The position numbers were made by a program, and so were the translations under genes. DNA of 40,804 nt from a bacterium (GTDB taxonomy: Bacteria; Chloroflexota; Chloroflexia; Chloroflexales; Kallotenuaceae), in the NCBI GenBank assembly GCA_016781505.1, contig JADDQF010000104.1, forward strand, positions 1 to 40,804, given 5' to 3'. This document shows, piece by piece, positions 8,138 through 16,650 of the stretch. How positions within the stretch are numbered: position 1 is the stretch's first letter; every line of letters starts with the position of its first letter. The notes beneath the pieces were generated by a model that was not told the DNA's origin, made no database searches, and saw nothing but the letters and a program-made list of their open reading frames with translations.

Positions 8138-8976
8138 CAACCGTTCGACAAGCGCTCCAGCAGGCCAGCGTGGCGCTGGCCTCAGTCTCCGCCTCGCCGC
8201 GGCTGGATGCCGAAGTGCTGCTGGCTCAGGTGCTTGGGACGAGTCGCGTAGCCATACTTGCGGATGCCGACCGGCCGCTGGAGCCGCCGCAGTGGGAGGC
8301 CTACAACGAACTGATTGCCCGACGCGCTGCGTTGGAACCGATCGCGTATATCACCGGCCACAAAGAATTTTATGGCTTCGACTTTGTGGTCGATCCGCGC
8401 GTATTGGTGCCGCGGCCGGAGACCGAGCTGATCATCGAGCTGGCGCTGGACTGGTGGCCGCGCAAACTCCTGCAAGCCAACACAATCGCCGATATTGGTA
8501 CCGGCAGTGGTTGTCTGGCGGTAACCCTGGCCCTGCTGCTGCCACAAGCACATGTGTATGCGGTGGATCTGTCGCGCGACGCGCTTGAGGTTGCCCGGCT
8601 TAACGCGCAGCGGCACGACGTCGCTAGCCGCGTGACCTTTTTGCATGGAAATGGGTGCCAGCCCTTGCCGGAGCTGGTAGCGCTGTTGGTGTCTAATCCG
8701 CCGTACACGGTGCTAGCCGAGGTTGATCAGAATGTGCGGCGTTGGGAGCCGCAGCTAGCCCTGGATGGCGGCGCGGAGCGCGGCCTGGCGATTCCCATCC
8801 ATATTCTGCGGCAAGCGCCATCCTATCTGCTGCCCGGTGGCCAGCTGTTAATGGAGATTGGCGCGTGGCAAGGCGTCGCGGCGTTGGAAGTGACGCAGCG
8901 TGCATTTCCGCAAGCACGGGTTAGGCTACACCAGGATTTGGCTGGGCTGGATCGGGTTGTGGCTGTTGAAACATAA
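8134..8976 (+). CDS. prmC: Peptide chain release factor N5-glutamine methyltransferase
   Basis: 280-residue PrmC (HemK), which methylates the glutamine of the GGQ motif in release factors RF1/RF2 using S-adenosylmethionine. A helical N-terminal domain that recognises the release factor is followed by PRPETE (residues 93-98). The SAM-binding motif is DIGTGSG (120-126), the AdoMet-ribose acidic residue is in AVDLSRDAL, and the catalytic NPPY is at 188-191. The start is GTG 8134, which overlaps the LysR stop by four bases; the longer frame to 8053 reads through LysR coding sequence and is unlikely. No prfA gene is adjacent, although prfA-prmC pairing is common elsewhere. Confidence 0.95.
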   Translation: MTTVRQALQQASVALASVSASPRLDAEVLLAQVLGTSRVAILADADRPLEPPQWEAYNELIARRAALEPIAYITGHKEFYGFDFVVDPRVLVPRPETELIIELALDWWPRKLLQANTIADIGTGSGCLAVTLALLLPQAHVYAVDLSRDALEVARLNAQRHDVASRVTFLHGNGCQPLPELVALLVSNPPYTVLAEVDQNVRRWEPQLALDGGAERGLAIPIHILRQAPSYLLPGGQLLMEIGAWQGVAALEVTQRAFPQARVRLHQDLAGLDRVVAVET

Positions 8977-8978
8977 AA

Positions 8979-9014
8979 GCCCCGCTGTCTGGCGTCCTGG
9001 GCAGACAACGGGGC
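8979..9014 (-). terminator. Bidirectional intrinsic terminator between prmC and CAP gene
   Basis: The stem is GCCCCG/CGGGGC, one mismatch, then TGTCT/AGACA around a 12-base loop. Read on the minus strand it is followed by TTTTATGTTT, a proper U-tract for the CAP-domain gene ending at 9036. It begins two bases after the prmC stop and can serve both genes. Confidence 0.75.
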
Positions 9015-9035
9015 GCTTGTATGTTGATCTGGACG

Positions 9036-9545
9036 TTACTTGCGCATACCGACGGCCATCACATAATAGTCGTAGTACTGGCCGGGATCGTTGTCACGAT
9101 GCGCGTAGCCAAGACCGATTTCGGTCACTTTGGCGTGAAGAATAACACGTTTGTGTCCGGGGCTGTTCATCCAGGCATTGACGACCTCGTCGGCGCTCAC
9201 AAAGCCGGCGGCCAGATTTTCGCCGAAGTGCTTCCAGCGATAGCCACAGGCCGCCAAACGTCGTCCTGGGGTCGAGCCATCCGGTCCGGTATGGCTGATC
9301 GTTGCTTGCGCAGCTTGAACGTCGCTGTACCGCTGGGCGCAGGTCATCAGCACCGGATGCACGCTCAAAGGACGTAAGCCGGCTTCGCGGCGCCGTACAT
9401 TCACCAGGTCCACGATGCGCTGCATTTGGGCACTGAGCACGATTTTGTTTGGCTTGCGAGCGGGCGCGGCGAACGTTGAGGCAGAAGGCGAGACAAGCGC
9501 GACAAGGGCGAAAAAGAGCACGAGAGCAAATTGAAAACGGCGCAT
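9036..9545 (-). CDS. Secreted CAP (SCP/PR-1) domain protein
   Basis: 169 residues. A signal peptide (MRRFQFALVLFFALVALVSP, with likely cleavage after TFAAPA at about 25-27) is followed by one CAP domain, as in the YkwD family. Family marks include IVDLVNVRRREAGLRPLSVH, CAQRYSDVQ, ISHTGPDGSTPGRR (cavity His), HFGENLAAGF (Glu), then AWMNSPGHKRVIL (second His) and EIGLGYA. CAP proteins of this type are secreted and mostly uncharacterised. Two cysteines (in LMTCAQR and AACGYR) could form a disulfide. The start is ATG 9545, with AGGA four bases upstream; the open frame runs to 9626, but that would bury the signal peptide. The gene is monocistronic with its own terminator. Confidence 0.9.
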   Translation of the reverse strand: MRRFQFALVLFFALVALVSPSASTFAAPARKPNKIVLSAQMQRIVDLVNVRRREAGLRPLSVHPVLMTCAQRYSDVQAAQATISHTGPDGSTPGRRLAACGYRWKHFGENLAAGFVSADEVVNAWMNSPGHKRVILHAKVTEIGLGYAHRDNDPGQYYDYYVMAVGMRK

Positions 9546-9701
9546 GATCCTATCCCTTTGTAAATTAGGTTGTAGTACAGCAATGTCAGGGAGTGTGATG
9601 ACGCCCCTACATAGGAGCATGTCCACATCCTACCGGTAAACCGCGTGCTTGCCTATGCAGCTTCGGTAACGGTTTGGCGTATGTGAGGAACCATTCGCCG
9701 T

Positions 9702-9719
9702 ATAGTTCGATTGAACTAT
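9702..9719. promoter_or_regulatory. Palindrome upstream of HAD gene, possible operator
   Basis: ATAGTTC-GATT-GAACTAT is a perfect 7-bp inverted repeat with a four-base centre, 45 bases before the HAD phosphatase start and in an otherwise plain leader. The size and symmetry suit a dimeric repressor site. The regulator is unknown. Confidence 0.35.
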
Positions 9720-9763
9720 GTGTCCCAGCTGGCTACGTTTCAGTCTGAACAGGAGGGAGTTGT

Positions 9764-10576
9764 ATGCGCTATCGTTTGTTGGCGCTGGATCTAGATGGAA
9801 CGATTATTGGTCGCGACCTCCGCGTGCCTCCGGGAACGGTGGCGGCGATCCAGGCGTTTCAAGCGCAGGGCGGCCGTGTCACGATCGCTACGGGGCGCAC
9901 CATGCGGACCACCGCGCCATTCGCCGATGCCCTCGGTGTTGACGGGCCGCTTATTTGCTACCAGGGCGCGCTGATTCGCGACCATCGCAGCGGGCAGGTG
10001 CTGTTTCACGATCCGGTACCGCCCGCACTGGCTTCAGAAGCTGTCGCACAATTGTTGGCAGCCGGTGTTTATGTCCATGCCTACATCGACGACGAGCTGT
10101 ACGTGCCCTGGGAAGGCAAAGAGGTTACGCTGTATCAGTCGTTTTCGGCCCTGCAGCTAACCGTGCATGTTGTCGCCGACCTCCCTGCATTTGTGGCTGA
10201 GCGTCCTCCGACGAAACTGTTGTTTATCGAGGATGAAGCGCAGGTAGCGCCGCGGATCAAGGGTCTCCAAACGCACTTCGCCAATCGGCTGCACGCGGTT
10301 CGCTCACACGCGCACTTTGGCGAGCTGACCGTGGCGGGCTGTACCAAAGGTCGCGCGCTGGCTCAGCTGGCGGCGCTGCTTGAAATCCCGCAATCCGCGG
10401 TTGCGGCGGCGGGTGATCAGCAGAACGATGTTGAGATGGTGGCCTGGGCTGGCCTGGGGTTAGCTGTGCGTAGTGGCCCACCCGAGCTGCGAGTGGTAGC
10501 TCAAGCGTTGATCGACGGGCCGGAACAGGCGGGCTTAGCTGCCGCGATCCACCAGCATCTGCTCGAAACAGTTTGA
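9764..10576 (+). CDS. Cof-type HAD-IIB phosphatase
   Basis: 270-residue HAD-superfamily hydrolase with a C2B-type cap. Motif I is LALDLDGT (nucleophile Asp9 and acid/base Asp11), motif II is TIATGRT, motif III is the Lys in CTKGRAL, and motif IV is GDQQNDVEM, the two acidic residues that hold magnesium. Such enzymes dephosphorylate sugar phosphates, flavin precursors or other small phosphoesters, and specificity lies in the cap. The start is ATG 9764 behind a strong AGGAGGGAG. It precedes glpK by 160 bases on the same strand, so a role linked to glycerol phosphate is possible but unproven. An 18-base palindrome lies upstream. Confidence 0.9.
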   Translation: MRYRLLALDLDGTIIGRDLRVPPGTVAAIQAFQAQGGRVTIATGRTMRTTAPFADALGVDGPLICYQGALIRDHRSGQVLFHDPVPPALASEAVAQLLAAGVYVHAYIDDELYVPWEGKEVTLYQSFSALQLTVHVVADLPAFVAERPPTKLLFIEDEAQVAPRIKGLQTHFANRLHAVRSHAHFGELTVAGCTKGRALAQLAALLEIPQSAVAAAGDQQNDVEMVAWAGLGLAVRSGPPELRVVAQALIDGPEQAGLAAAIHQHLLETV

Positions 10577-10735
10577 CGGCCGTTCTTGGCTTGCTGTACC
10601 ATTAGCCCCGGTTGAGGCGGGATCGAGTGGGCTAGTTGTGGGGGCGGTCGCTCCCGTTGAGCGCGTGATTGTCGGCCTGTTGGGAAGCCTCGGCCGCCCA
10701 TGCCGCCTGATTCAAGGATTGCAAGGAGGCATCCG

Positions 10736-12256
10736 ATGCCACAGTATGTTGCTGCGATTGACCAAGGCACCACCAGTACGCGCTGTATCATTTTTGATCA
10801 TGGCGGCAACATTGTCTGCTTCGATCAACAGGAACACGCGCAAATCTATCCGCGACCCGGCTGGGTCGAGCACGATCCGGCCGAGATTTGGCAGCGGACG
10901 CAAGCGGTGATCCAGGGCGCCCTCAACAAGGGCAATATTTCAGTCGCCGACATAGCCGCGGTGGGGATTACCAATCAGCGTGAAACAGCCGTGGTGTGGG
11001 ACAAAACCACCGGCCAGCCGTTGTATAACGCGATCGTGTGGCAAGACACCCGCACCGATCAGCTCTGCCATCAGCTGGCCCGTGAAGGCGGCCAGGATCG
11101 GTTTCGAGCGCAGACGGGCTTGCCGCTGGCTACCTATTTTTCCGGCCCTAAAATTCGTTGGATCTTGGACCACGTTTCAGGGGCGCGCGAAGCCGCGGAG
11201 CGCGGCGACGCCCTTTTTGGCACCATCGATACCTTTCTGATCTGGCATTTGACGGGTGGAGTTAATGGTGGTGTGCATGTTACCGACGTTACCAATGCAT
11301 CACGGACCTTGTTGATGAATCTCCAAACCCTGGATTGGGACGACGAGATTTTGACAGTGCTCAATGTGCCGCGCCAGATGCTGCCTCACATTCGGTCGTC
11401 CAGCGAGGTGTATGGCACCGCGCAAGGTGCGCTCGCCGGCATTCCGGTTGCGGGTGTGCTTGGCGATCAACAGGCGGCGACCGTGGGCCAGACTTGCTTC
11501 GACGTCGGCGAGGCTAAAAATACGTACGGCACCGGTAATTTTATGCTGATCAATACCGGTACCGCCGCAGTTCCTTCCGCCAGCGGCTTGCTGACCACCG
11601 TTTGTTACAAGTTCGGCGCTGCACCGGCAGTCTACGCGCTGGAGGGTTCGATTGCGATCACGGGCGCGCTGGTGCAGTGGCTGCGCGACAATCTCGGCCT
11701 GATCGAGCGGTCATCCGATATCGAAGTGTTGGCGAACACCGTGGCCGACAACGGCGGCGCGTATTTCGTGCCGGCCTTTTCGGGCCTGTTCGCGCCCTAC
11801 TGGCGCAGTGACGCGCGGGGAGTATTAGTTGGATTGACGCGCTATGTGAACAAGGGGCATATTGCGCGGGCGGCACTGGAGGCGACGGCGTTCCAAACGC
11901 GTGAAGTGCTCGACGCGATGGAAGCGGACTCGGGCGTTAAGCTTACGTCGCTGCGGGTGGACGGCGGCATGGTCGTCAACGATACGCTGATGCAGTTTCA
12001 AGCCGACATCCTGGGCGTGCCGGTTGTGCGGCCCAAGATAGCCGAGACGACCGCGCTTGGCGCGGCTTATGCGGCTGGCCTAGCGACAGGTTTTTGGCGT
12101 AATGTGGACGAGCTGCGGGAAAACTGGGGCGTTGATCGCACGTGGGGCCCGGCGATGGCGGAGGAACAGCGCGCCCAACTGTTTCGCCATTGGAAGCGGG
12201 CGGTCGAGCGCTCGTTTGGCTGGATCGAGGATGCGGACGGAGCGGCAGCGAGCTGA
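10736..12256 (+). CDS. glpK: Glycerol kinase
   Basis: 506-residue FGGY-family kinase that phosphorylates glycerol with ATP to sn-glycerol-3-phosphate. The N-terminal phosphate loop is [10 protein letters not shown] (residues 7-16). GITNQRET and VWQDTRT follow, and the ATP-binding [10 protein letters not shown] is near residue 243, followed by [14 protein letters not shown]. The FGGY C-terminal signature region shows [10 protein letters not shown] and [10 protein letters not shown]. The length is normal. The start is ATG 10736, with AAGGAGG at 6-base spacing; an upstream in-frame ATG at 10700 has no such site. glpD follows on the same strand after 156 bases, giving a complete route from glycerol to dihydroxyacetone phosphate. 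No glpF facilitator gene is in the window. Confidence 0.97.
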   Translation: MPQYVAAIDQGTTSTRCIIFDHGGNIVCFDQQEHAQIYPRPGWVEHDPAEIWQRTQAVIQGALNKGNISVADIAAVGITNQRETAVVWDKTTGQPLYNAIVWQDTRTDQLCHQLAREGGQDRFRAQTGLPLATYFSGPKIRWILDHVSGAREAAERGDALFGTIDTFLIWHLTGGVNGGVHVTDVTNASRTLLMNLQTLDWDDEILTVLNVPRQMLPHIRSSSEVYGTAQGALAGIPVAGVLGDQQAATVGQTCFDVGEAKNTYGTGNFMLINTGTAAVPSASGLLTTVCYKFGAAPAVYALEGSIAITGALVQWLRDNLGLIERSSDIEVLANTVADNGGAYFVPAFSGLFAPYWRSDARGVLVGLTRYVNKGHIARAALEATAFQTREVLDAMEADSGVKLTSLRVDGGMVVNDTLMQFQADILGVPVVRPKIAETTALGAAYAAGLATGFWRNVDELRENWGVDRTWGPAMAEEQRAQLFRHWKRAVERSFGWIEDADGAAAS

Positions 12257-12412
12257 GCAGCCTGCGCTGAGCTCCCCCTCCGTGCACATTCGGCACCATC
12301 CGGGCCAGGTTGGCTCGCTTGTGCCCTGCCAACATGGATCAAAACGGCGTCGGGGTGAGTGAAAGCAGACTACAATACACACGTGGCGTTGAGTTAACGA
12401 AAGAGCAGGGAT

Positions 12413-13966
12413 ATGGCGCGGAGCGACATGCTCGAGCGGGTAAGATCCGAAGCAGAGTGGGATGTTGTGATTATTGGTGGCGGTGCAACCGGGTTGGGCG
12501 CTGCGGTCGACGCTGCCTCGCGTGGGTACAAAACGCTGCTCCTGGAAGCCTATGATTTCGCAAAGGGTACGTCTAGCCGCAGTACCAAGCTTGTGCACGG
12601 CGGCGTGCGCTATCTTGCTCAAGGCAATGTGCCGCTGGTGCGTGATGCCCTGCACGAACGGGGCTTGCTTCAGCGCAACGCGCCGCATATCGCGCACAAG
12701 CTGGCCTTTGTGATCCCGCTCTACGCCTGGTGGGCCGGTGGCTGGTATGGCATGGGCATGCGCGTCTACGATCTGCTCGCCGGCAAGCTGGGCATAGGCT
12801 CTTCCCAGATCGTTGGTTTTGGCGGGGCGATCCAGCGCGTGCCAACCCTGCAGCGCAAAGGGCTGCTGGGCGGCGTGGTGTATTACGACGGGCAATTCGA
12901 CGACGCGCGACTGTCGATTGCGCTGCTGCGGACGTTCTTGGATCAGGGCGGCGTGGCGCTGAATTATCTGCCGGTCACCGGTATGGTCAAAAACGGGGAT
13001 GGCCGCGTTGCCGGCGTGCGGGCGCGTGACGCCGAGAGCGGCGAAGAGTTTGAGATTGCCGCGCGCGCCGTGGTGAATGCAACGGGCGTGTACGCCGACA
13101 CGCTGCGCCGAATGGATGAGCCGCAGGCCAAGCCGATGCTCGCGCCCAGTCAGGGCATTCATTTCGTGTTGGACCGCTCGTTCCTGCCGGGCGATCATGC
13201 GATCATGATCCCGCGCACCGATGACGGCCGCGTCTTGTTTGTGATCCCTTGGCACAACCGCGCGGTGCTGGGCACCACCGATACACCGGTAGCGGATGCG
13301 CCGATCGAGCCGCGGCCGCTGGAAGAAGAGATTAGCTTTCTGCTGGACCATGCCAACCGGTATCTTAACAAGCCGGTGCAGCGCTCGGATGTGCTCAGCA
13401 CCTTTGCTGGTCTGCGTCCGCTGGTCAAAGCCGGCAATGGCAGCACCGCGGCGTTATCCCGCGACCATACCCTGGTTGTTTCGCGCGGCGGCTTGATCAC
13501 GATCACCGGTGGAAAGTGGACCACGTATCGCAAGATGGGTGAGGATACCATCAACAAAGCGATCACGGTTGCGGCGTTGCCCAAGCGGCCGTGTGTGACC
13601 CGTACCCTCAAGCTGCGGGGGTGGCAGGAATATCGCGGGGACGATGATCTTGCCTTGTACGGGGCGGATAGGTCAGCGCTGAAGCAGGTGCTGGCCGAGC
13701 AGCCCGGCTGGAACGAGCTGCTCCATCCACGGCTGCCCTACCGCACCGGCGAGGTCGTCTGGGCGGCGCGCTACGAAATGGCGCGCACCGTGGAAGACGT
13801 GTTGTCGCGCCGTACGCGCGCGCTGCTGCTTGATGCGCGAGCTAGTCAGGCGGTGGCGCCCAAGGTGGCGGCGCTGCTGGCACAGGAGCTGGGCTTTGAC
13901 GATGCCTGGCAGGCCGCGCAGGTGGCGGCCTACCGCTCCCTCGCCGATGGCTATCTGCTGCACTAG
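12413..13966 (+). CDS. glpD: Glycerol-3-phosphate dehydrogenase (FAD)
   Basis: 517-residue FAD-dependent glycerol-3-phosphate dehydrogenase. It oxidises the product of GlpK to dihydroxyacetone phosphate and passes electrons to quinone at the membrane. The dinucleotide fold is VVIIGGGATGLGAAVDAASR (residues 18-37). FAKGTSSRSTKLVHGGVRYL is the GlpD signature, GTTDTP and FAGLRPLV form the substrate end, and GGKWTTYRKM precedes the C-terminal DAO_C domain. The start is ATG 12413 after GCAGGG; a second ATG is five codons in. A TACAAT at 12371-12376 could be a -10, but no good -35 is seen, so it may also be transcribed with glpK. Confidence 0.96.
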   Translation: MARSDMLERVRSEAEWDVVIIGGGATGLGAAVDAASRGYKTLLLEAYDFAKGTSSRSTKLVHGGVRYLAQGNVPLVRDALHERGLLQRNAPHIAHKLAFVIPLYAWWAGGWYGMGMRVYDLLAGKLGIGSSQIVGFGGAIQRVPTLQRKGLLGGVVYYDGQFDDARLSIALLRTFLDQGGVALNYLPVTGMVKNGDGRVAGVRARDAESGEEFEIAARAVVNATGVYADTLRRMDEPQAKPMLAPSQGIHFVLDRSFLPGDHAIMIPRTDDGRVLFVIPWHNRAVLGTTDTPVADAPIEPRPLEEEISFLLDHANRYLNKPVQRSDVLSTFAGLRPLVKAGNGSTAALSRDHTLVVSRGGLITITGGKWTTYRKMGEDTINKAITVAALPKRPCVTRTLKLRGWQEYRGDDDLALYGADRSALKQVLAEQPGWNELLHPRLPYRTGEVVWAARYEMARTVEDVLSRRTRALLLDARASQAVAPKVAALLAQELGFDDAWQAAQVAAYRSLADGYLLH

Positions 13967-14006
13967 GGTTGCCCAGCCTAGTTAAGGTTTCGTTAAAAAC
14001 TTCGCC

Positions 14007-14036
14007 TTGATATGGCGGCGGCCTTTGCACTATAAT
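14007..14036 (+). promoter_or_regulatory. Near-consensus promoter without a sense gene
   Basis: TTGATA (14007-14012), an 18-base spacer and TATAAT (14031-14036): five of six and six of six matches to the vegetative sigma consensus. It is on the plus strand, yet the next gene downstream (rpmB) is on the minus strand. A transcript would start near 14043 and meet the perfect hairpin at 14081-14114 within about 40 bases. Confidence 0.6.
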
Positions 14037-14080
14037 GCAGGCGCTATGAGGCATCAACGTGCGTATCGTGTGCAGAACAA

Positions 14081-14114
14081 CACACAGGCCCATCCATGTG
14101 GATGGGCCTGTGTG
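14081..14114 (-). terminator. rpmB terminator, perfect 15-bp stem
   Basis: CACACAGGCCCATCC pairs perfectly with GGATGGGCCTGTGTG around the four-base loop ATGT. On the minus strand it begins 18 bases after the rpmB stop and is followed by TTGTTCT. On the plus strand the flank is AAACG, so it is a weaker terminator in that direction. Confidence 0.8.
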
Positions 14115-14132
14115 AAACGATCTGTCGGCGAG

Positions 14133-14315
14133 TTAGCGGGTTTTGGCGGCCGTCCGGATACAGCGGGTGCAGATCTTCACTTTAGTCGACTTGCCTTCCT
14201 TGACAACCGTCACCGTTTGCAGGTTCGGGTTGAAGCGGCGGCGCGTATGCCGTTGAGAGAAGCTGACCGCATTGCCGAAGGACGGGCCTTTACCGCAGTT
14301 AGCGCATTTTGCCAT
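14133..14315 (-). CDS. rpmB: 50S ribosomal protein L28
   Basis: 60-residue bL28, a protein of the large ribosomal subunit. It starts MAKCANCGKGPSFGNAVSFS and keeps RRRFNPNLQ and VKICTRCIRT. It is the zinc-binding (C+) form, with cysteines 4, 7, 49 and 52. The start is ATG 14315, with AGGAGG nine bases upstream. It is monocistronic with its own promoter (14419-14447), a leader of roughly 100 bases and a strong terminator. It is divergent from asp23-fakA, the same arrangement as rpmB with yloU-yloV in Bacillus subtilis. Confidence 0.97.
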   Translation of the reverse strand: MAKCANCGKGPSFGNAVSFSQRHTRRRFNPNLQTVTVVKEGKSTKVKICTRCIRTAAKTR

Positions 14316-14418
14316 GAGCGGATGCCTCCTAAAGCCTAGGTCTTGGCGAGCTTAATCACTCGTTATGTGCAATGGCAGAGCAGCCGTTACCCTGTGGGCA
14401 GTCGACTGCTCTCGGAGC

Positions 14419-14447
14419 ATAATACCATAGCACAGCATGTTGCGCAA
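14419..14447 (-). promoter_or_regulatory. rpmB promoter
   Basis: On the minus strand: TTGCGC (14442-14447), a 17-base spacer and TATTAT (14419-14424). It would give an untranslated leader of roughly 95 bases. Within that leader, AGAGCAG and CTGCTCT can pair, and the 12-base palindrome GCAGTCGACTGC lies inside, so the leader is structured. Confidence 0.55.
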
Positions 14448-14499
14448 ACCGTTGGCTGGCAGCTGCCGGGCAGGCGGTTTGGGGGTGAACGGAGTTTGC

Positions 14500-14871
14500 A
14501 TGAGCGACCGAAAAGAGCAGCCGAATACCCGTATCTCGCCGCAGGGCATGATCGAAGTGTCGCCGCGCGCCATCGCGACCATCGCCGCCCAGGCCGTGTG
14601 CCGCTCGTATGGGGTGGTCGGCATGGCCCCGGCGAATTTGCGGGACAGCGTGGTGCAGGTCTTGCGCCAGGAAGACCAACATCGGGGCATTGAGGTGCAT
14701 ATCAACAAAGATAGTATCGCGGTCGATCTGTATGTTGTGCTTGAATACGGCACGCGCATCTCGGAGGTGGCGCAGCAGGTGATCGCCACGGTCTCCTATG
14801 CGCTCAACAAGTCCTTGGGTATGCCGGTCTCGACGGTTAATGTGCACGTTCAAGGCATTCGTACCGAATAA
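14500..14871 (+). CDS. Asp23/Gls24 family envelope stress response protein (YloU-like)
   Basis: 123 residues of the Asp23 family. The core pattern is visible: ISPQGMIEVSPRAIATIAAQ, then VQVLRQEDQHRGIEVHINKD, AVDLYVVLEYGTRISEVAQQ and TVSYALNKSLGMPVSTVNVH. In Firmicutes such proteins (Asp23, YloU) associate with the membrane envelope, and the yloU gene directly precedes the fatty acid kinase gene, as here. The start is ATG 14500, with GGAG at 5-base spacing; the frame is open to 14437. Its stop codon lies 65 bases before the chosen fakA start, so co-transcription is likely. Confidence 0.88.
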   Translation: MSDRKEQPNTRISPQGMIEVSPRAIATIAAQAVCRSYGVVGMAPANLRDSVVQVLRQEDQHRGIEVHINKDSIAVDLYVVLEYGTRISEVAQQVIATVSYALNKSLGMPVSTVNVHVQGIRTE

Positions 14872-14936
14872 TGCAGCTGGGCGGAGGCCGGCCGCGTGGC
14901 CTTGGCGCAGTGGGATACGGTTTGATGGGAGGATTC

Positions 14937-16622
14937 ATGGATCAGCAAGGGTCGGTCTGCGATGGCGTGATGCTGCTACGCGGATTGGAGGCGGCGGCGC
15001 ATTGGCTTGAGCAGCATGTGGGCGAGGTCAACGCGCTCAACGTGTTTCCTGTGCCCGACGGCGATACCGGCACCAATATGCATTTGACGCTCGGCGCCGC
15101 CGTTAAGGACGTGCAGCCACTGCCTTCGGCGGCTGCCGTGGCCGACCAGGTATATCGCAAGGCGCTGATGGGCGCGCGCGGCAACTCCGGCGTAATCCTG
15201 TCGCAGATTATCCGTGGGTTTGCGGAGGGGATCGACGGCAAGGCCCAGCTGGATGGCCCTGGTCTGGCCGAGGCGTTTCGCCGCGCAGCTGAGCGCGCCT
15301 ACAAAGCGGTGATGAAGCCGACCGAGGGAACCATCTTGACGGTGGCGCGGGTTGCAGGCGAAGACGCCGTTGCCGCGGCCGCAGCCGATGCCGGCTATAC
15401 GCAGGTATTGGCGGCAGCCGTGGCCGGTGCGAACCGCGCCGTGGCTGAAACGCCCAATCAGCTCAAACAATTGCGCGATGCGGGCGTGGTCGATGCCGGC
15501 GGCAAGGGTTTGGCGATTGTGCTGGAAGGCTTGCTCAAGCAGGCCCGCGGCGAGACCATCGAACGACCCGTTGGCTCGGCGGCGGTCGAGGTCGCGTTCG
15601 ACATCGACGAGATCCATAGCGAGGACGATTTCGGCTATTGTACGACGTTTTTGCTGGAAGGGTCGGATATTCCCTTTGAGGATGTGCGCGCGATGATCGC
15701 CAACATGGGGCAGTCCGTGGTGGTGGTGGGTGACGAAACGCTGGTCAAGGCCCACGTCCATACCGAGCGCCCCGGCGATGTGCTGAACTACGCCATCGGC
15801 TTCGGCGCGCTAACCGGGATCGAGATCGCCAATATGGACAAGCAGCGGGCGGCGATCAAAGATACGGGTCTGGTCTCGACCGAGTCTTCGCGCGCGCCCA
15901 AGGAGTCGACGGCGGCGCTCGGCGGCGGTACCCGCGGCGCCGTCGTGGAGGACGAGGAGGTTGCGCCGATCGGGATTGTGGCCGTTGCGCCAGGCCAGGG
16001 CTTTGTGGATATTTTCCAGTCGCTCAACGTCGGCAACGTCATCACCGGCGGCCAGACGATGAATCCCAGCACCAAAGATCTGGTTGAAGCCATCAGCCAG
16101 CTGCCACAGCGGGAAGTGATCGTGCTGCCCAATAACTCCAACATTCTGATGGCGTCGCGGCAAGCGCAGGAGCTCGTCGACAAAACGGTGCGGATCATCC
16201 CATCCAAAACGGTGCCCCAGGGCATGGTCGCGATGCTGGCCTTCAACTATACGGAAGACCTCGAAGACAATGTTGCGGCGATGACCAAGGCGTTGGGCAA
16301 CGTCCGCACGCTGGAGATCACAACCGCGGTCCGCGATGCGACGGTGGACGACAAAGCGGTCCGCTCCGGCCAGACCATCGGGCTGCTGGATGGTACGCTG
16401 GTTGAGGCTGGCGATGATCGCGATGCGGTAATCGATGCGATGTTGGAACGGGTCGACATGGATCGCTACGAGGTTGTGACGATCTACTATGGGGCCACAA
16501 CCGACGAAGCCCAGGCCCAAGTGCTGGCCGACCGGATTACTGAGCGCTACAGTCATTTGGATACCGTTGAAGTGCAGAGCGGTGACCAACCGTTTTATGA
16601 TTTCATCATTTCAGCCGAATAA
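14937..16622 (+). CDS. fakA: Fatty acid kinase catalytic subunit FakA (DAK2/YloV family)
   Basis: 561 residues. The N-terminal DhaL/DAK2 kinase domain has NVFPVPDGDTGTNM (Asp41 and Asp43 for magnesium-ATP), MGARGNSGVILSQIIRGFAEG, PTEGTILTVARVAGEDA and VVDAGGKGLAIVLEG. A middle domain (DFGYCTTFLLEG to VKAHVHTERPGDVLNYA) and a C-terminal FakB-like domain (IGIVAVAPGQGFVDIF, GGQTMNPSTKDLVEAI, LPNNSNILMASRQA) follow. FakA phosphorylates fatty acids held by FakB (DegV) proteins, which feeds exogenous fatty acids into phospholipid synthesis; two such fakB genes follow. The start is ATG 14937, with GGGAGG four bases upstream. A first ATG at 14871 overlaps the asp23 stop but gives an unusual glycine-rich leader. 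Confidence 0.92.
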   Translation: MDQQGSVCDGVMLLRGLEAAAHWLEQHVGEVNALNVFPVPDGDTGTNMHLTLGAAVKDVQPLPSAAAVADQVYRKALMGARGNSGVILSQIIRGFAEGIDGKAQLDGPGLAEAFRRAAERAYKAVMKPTEGTILTVARVAGEDAVAAAAADAGYTQVLAAAVAGANRAVAETPNQLKQLRDAGVVDAGGKGLAIVLEGLLKQARGETIERPVGSAAVEVAFDIDEIHSEDDFGYCTTFLLEGSDIPFEDVRAMIANMGQSVVVVGDETLVKAHVHTERPGDVLNYAIGFGALTGIEIANMDKQRAAIKDTGLVSTESSRAPKESTAALGGGTRGAVVEDEEVAPIGIVAVAPGQGFVDIFQSLNVGNVITGGQTMNPSTKDLVEAISQLPQREVIVLPNNSNILMASRQAQELVDKTVRIIPSKTVPQGMVAMLAFNYTEDLEDNVAAMTKALGNVRTLEITTAVRDATVDDKAVRSGQTIGLLDGTLVEAGDDRDAVIDAMLERVDMDRYEVVTIYYGATTDEAQAQVLADRITERYSHLDTVEVQSGDQPFYDFIISAE

Positions 16623-16650
16623 ACGACATTTTTGATTAGCACAAGAGGAA

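Noticed and set aside
12080-13351. 423-residue minus-strand open frame
   Set aside because: It lies wholly antisense to glpK/glpD and has no family features. It is a typical GC-rich shadow frame.
14046-14339. Plus-strand open frame after the orphan promoter
   Set aside because: It runs antisense through rpmB, has no ribosome site and shows no protein family, so a non-coding transcript is more likely.
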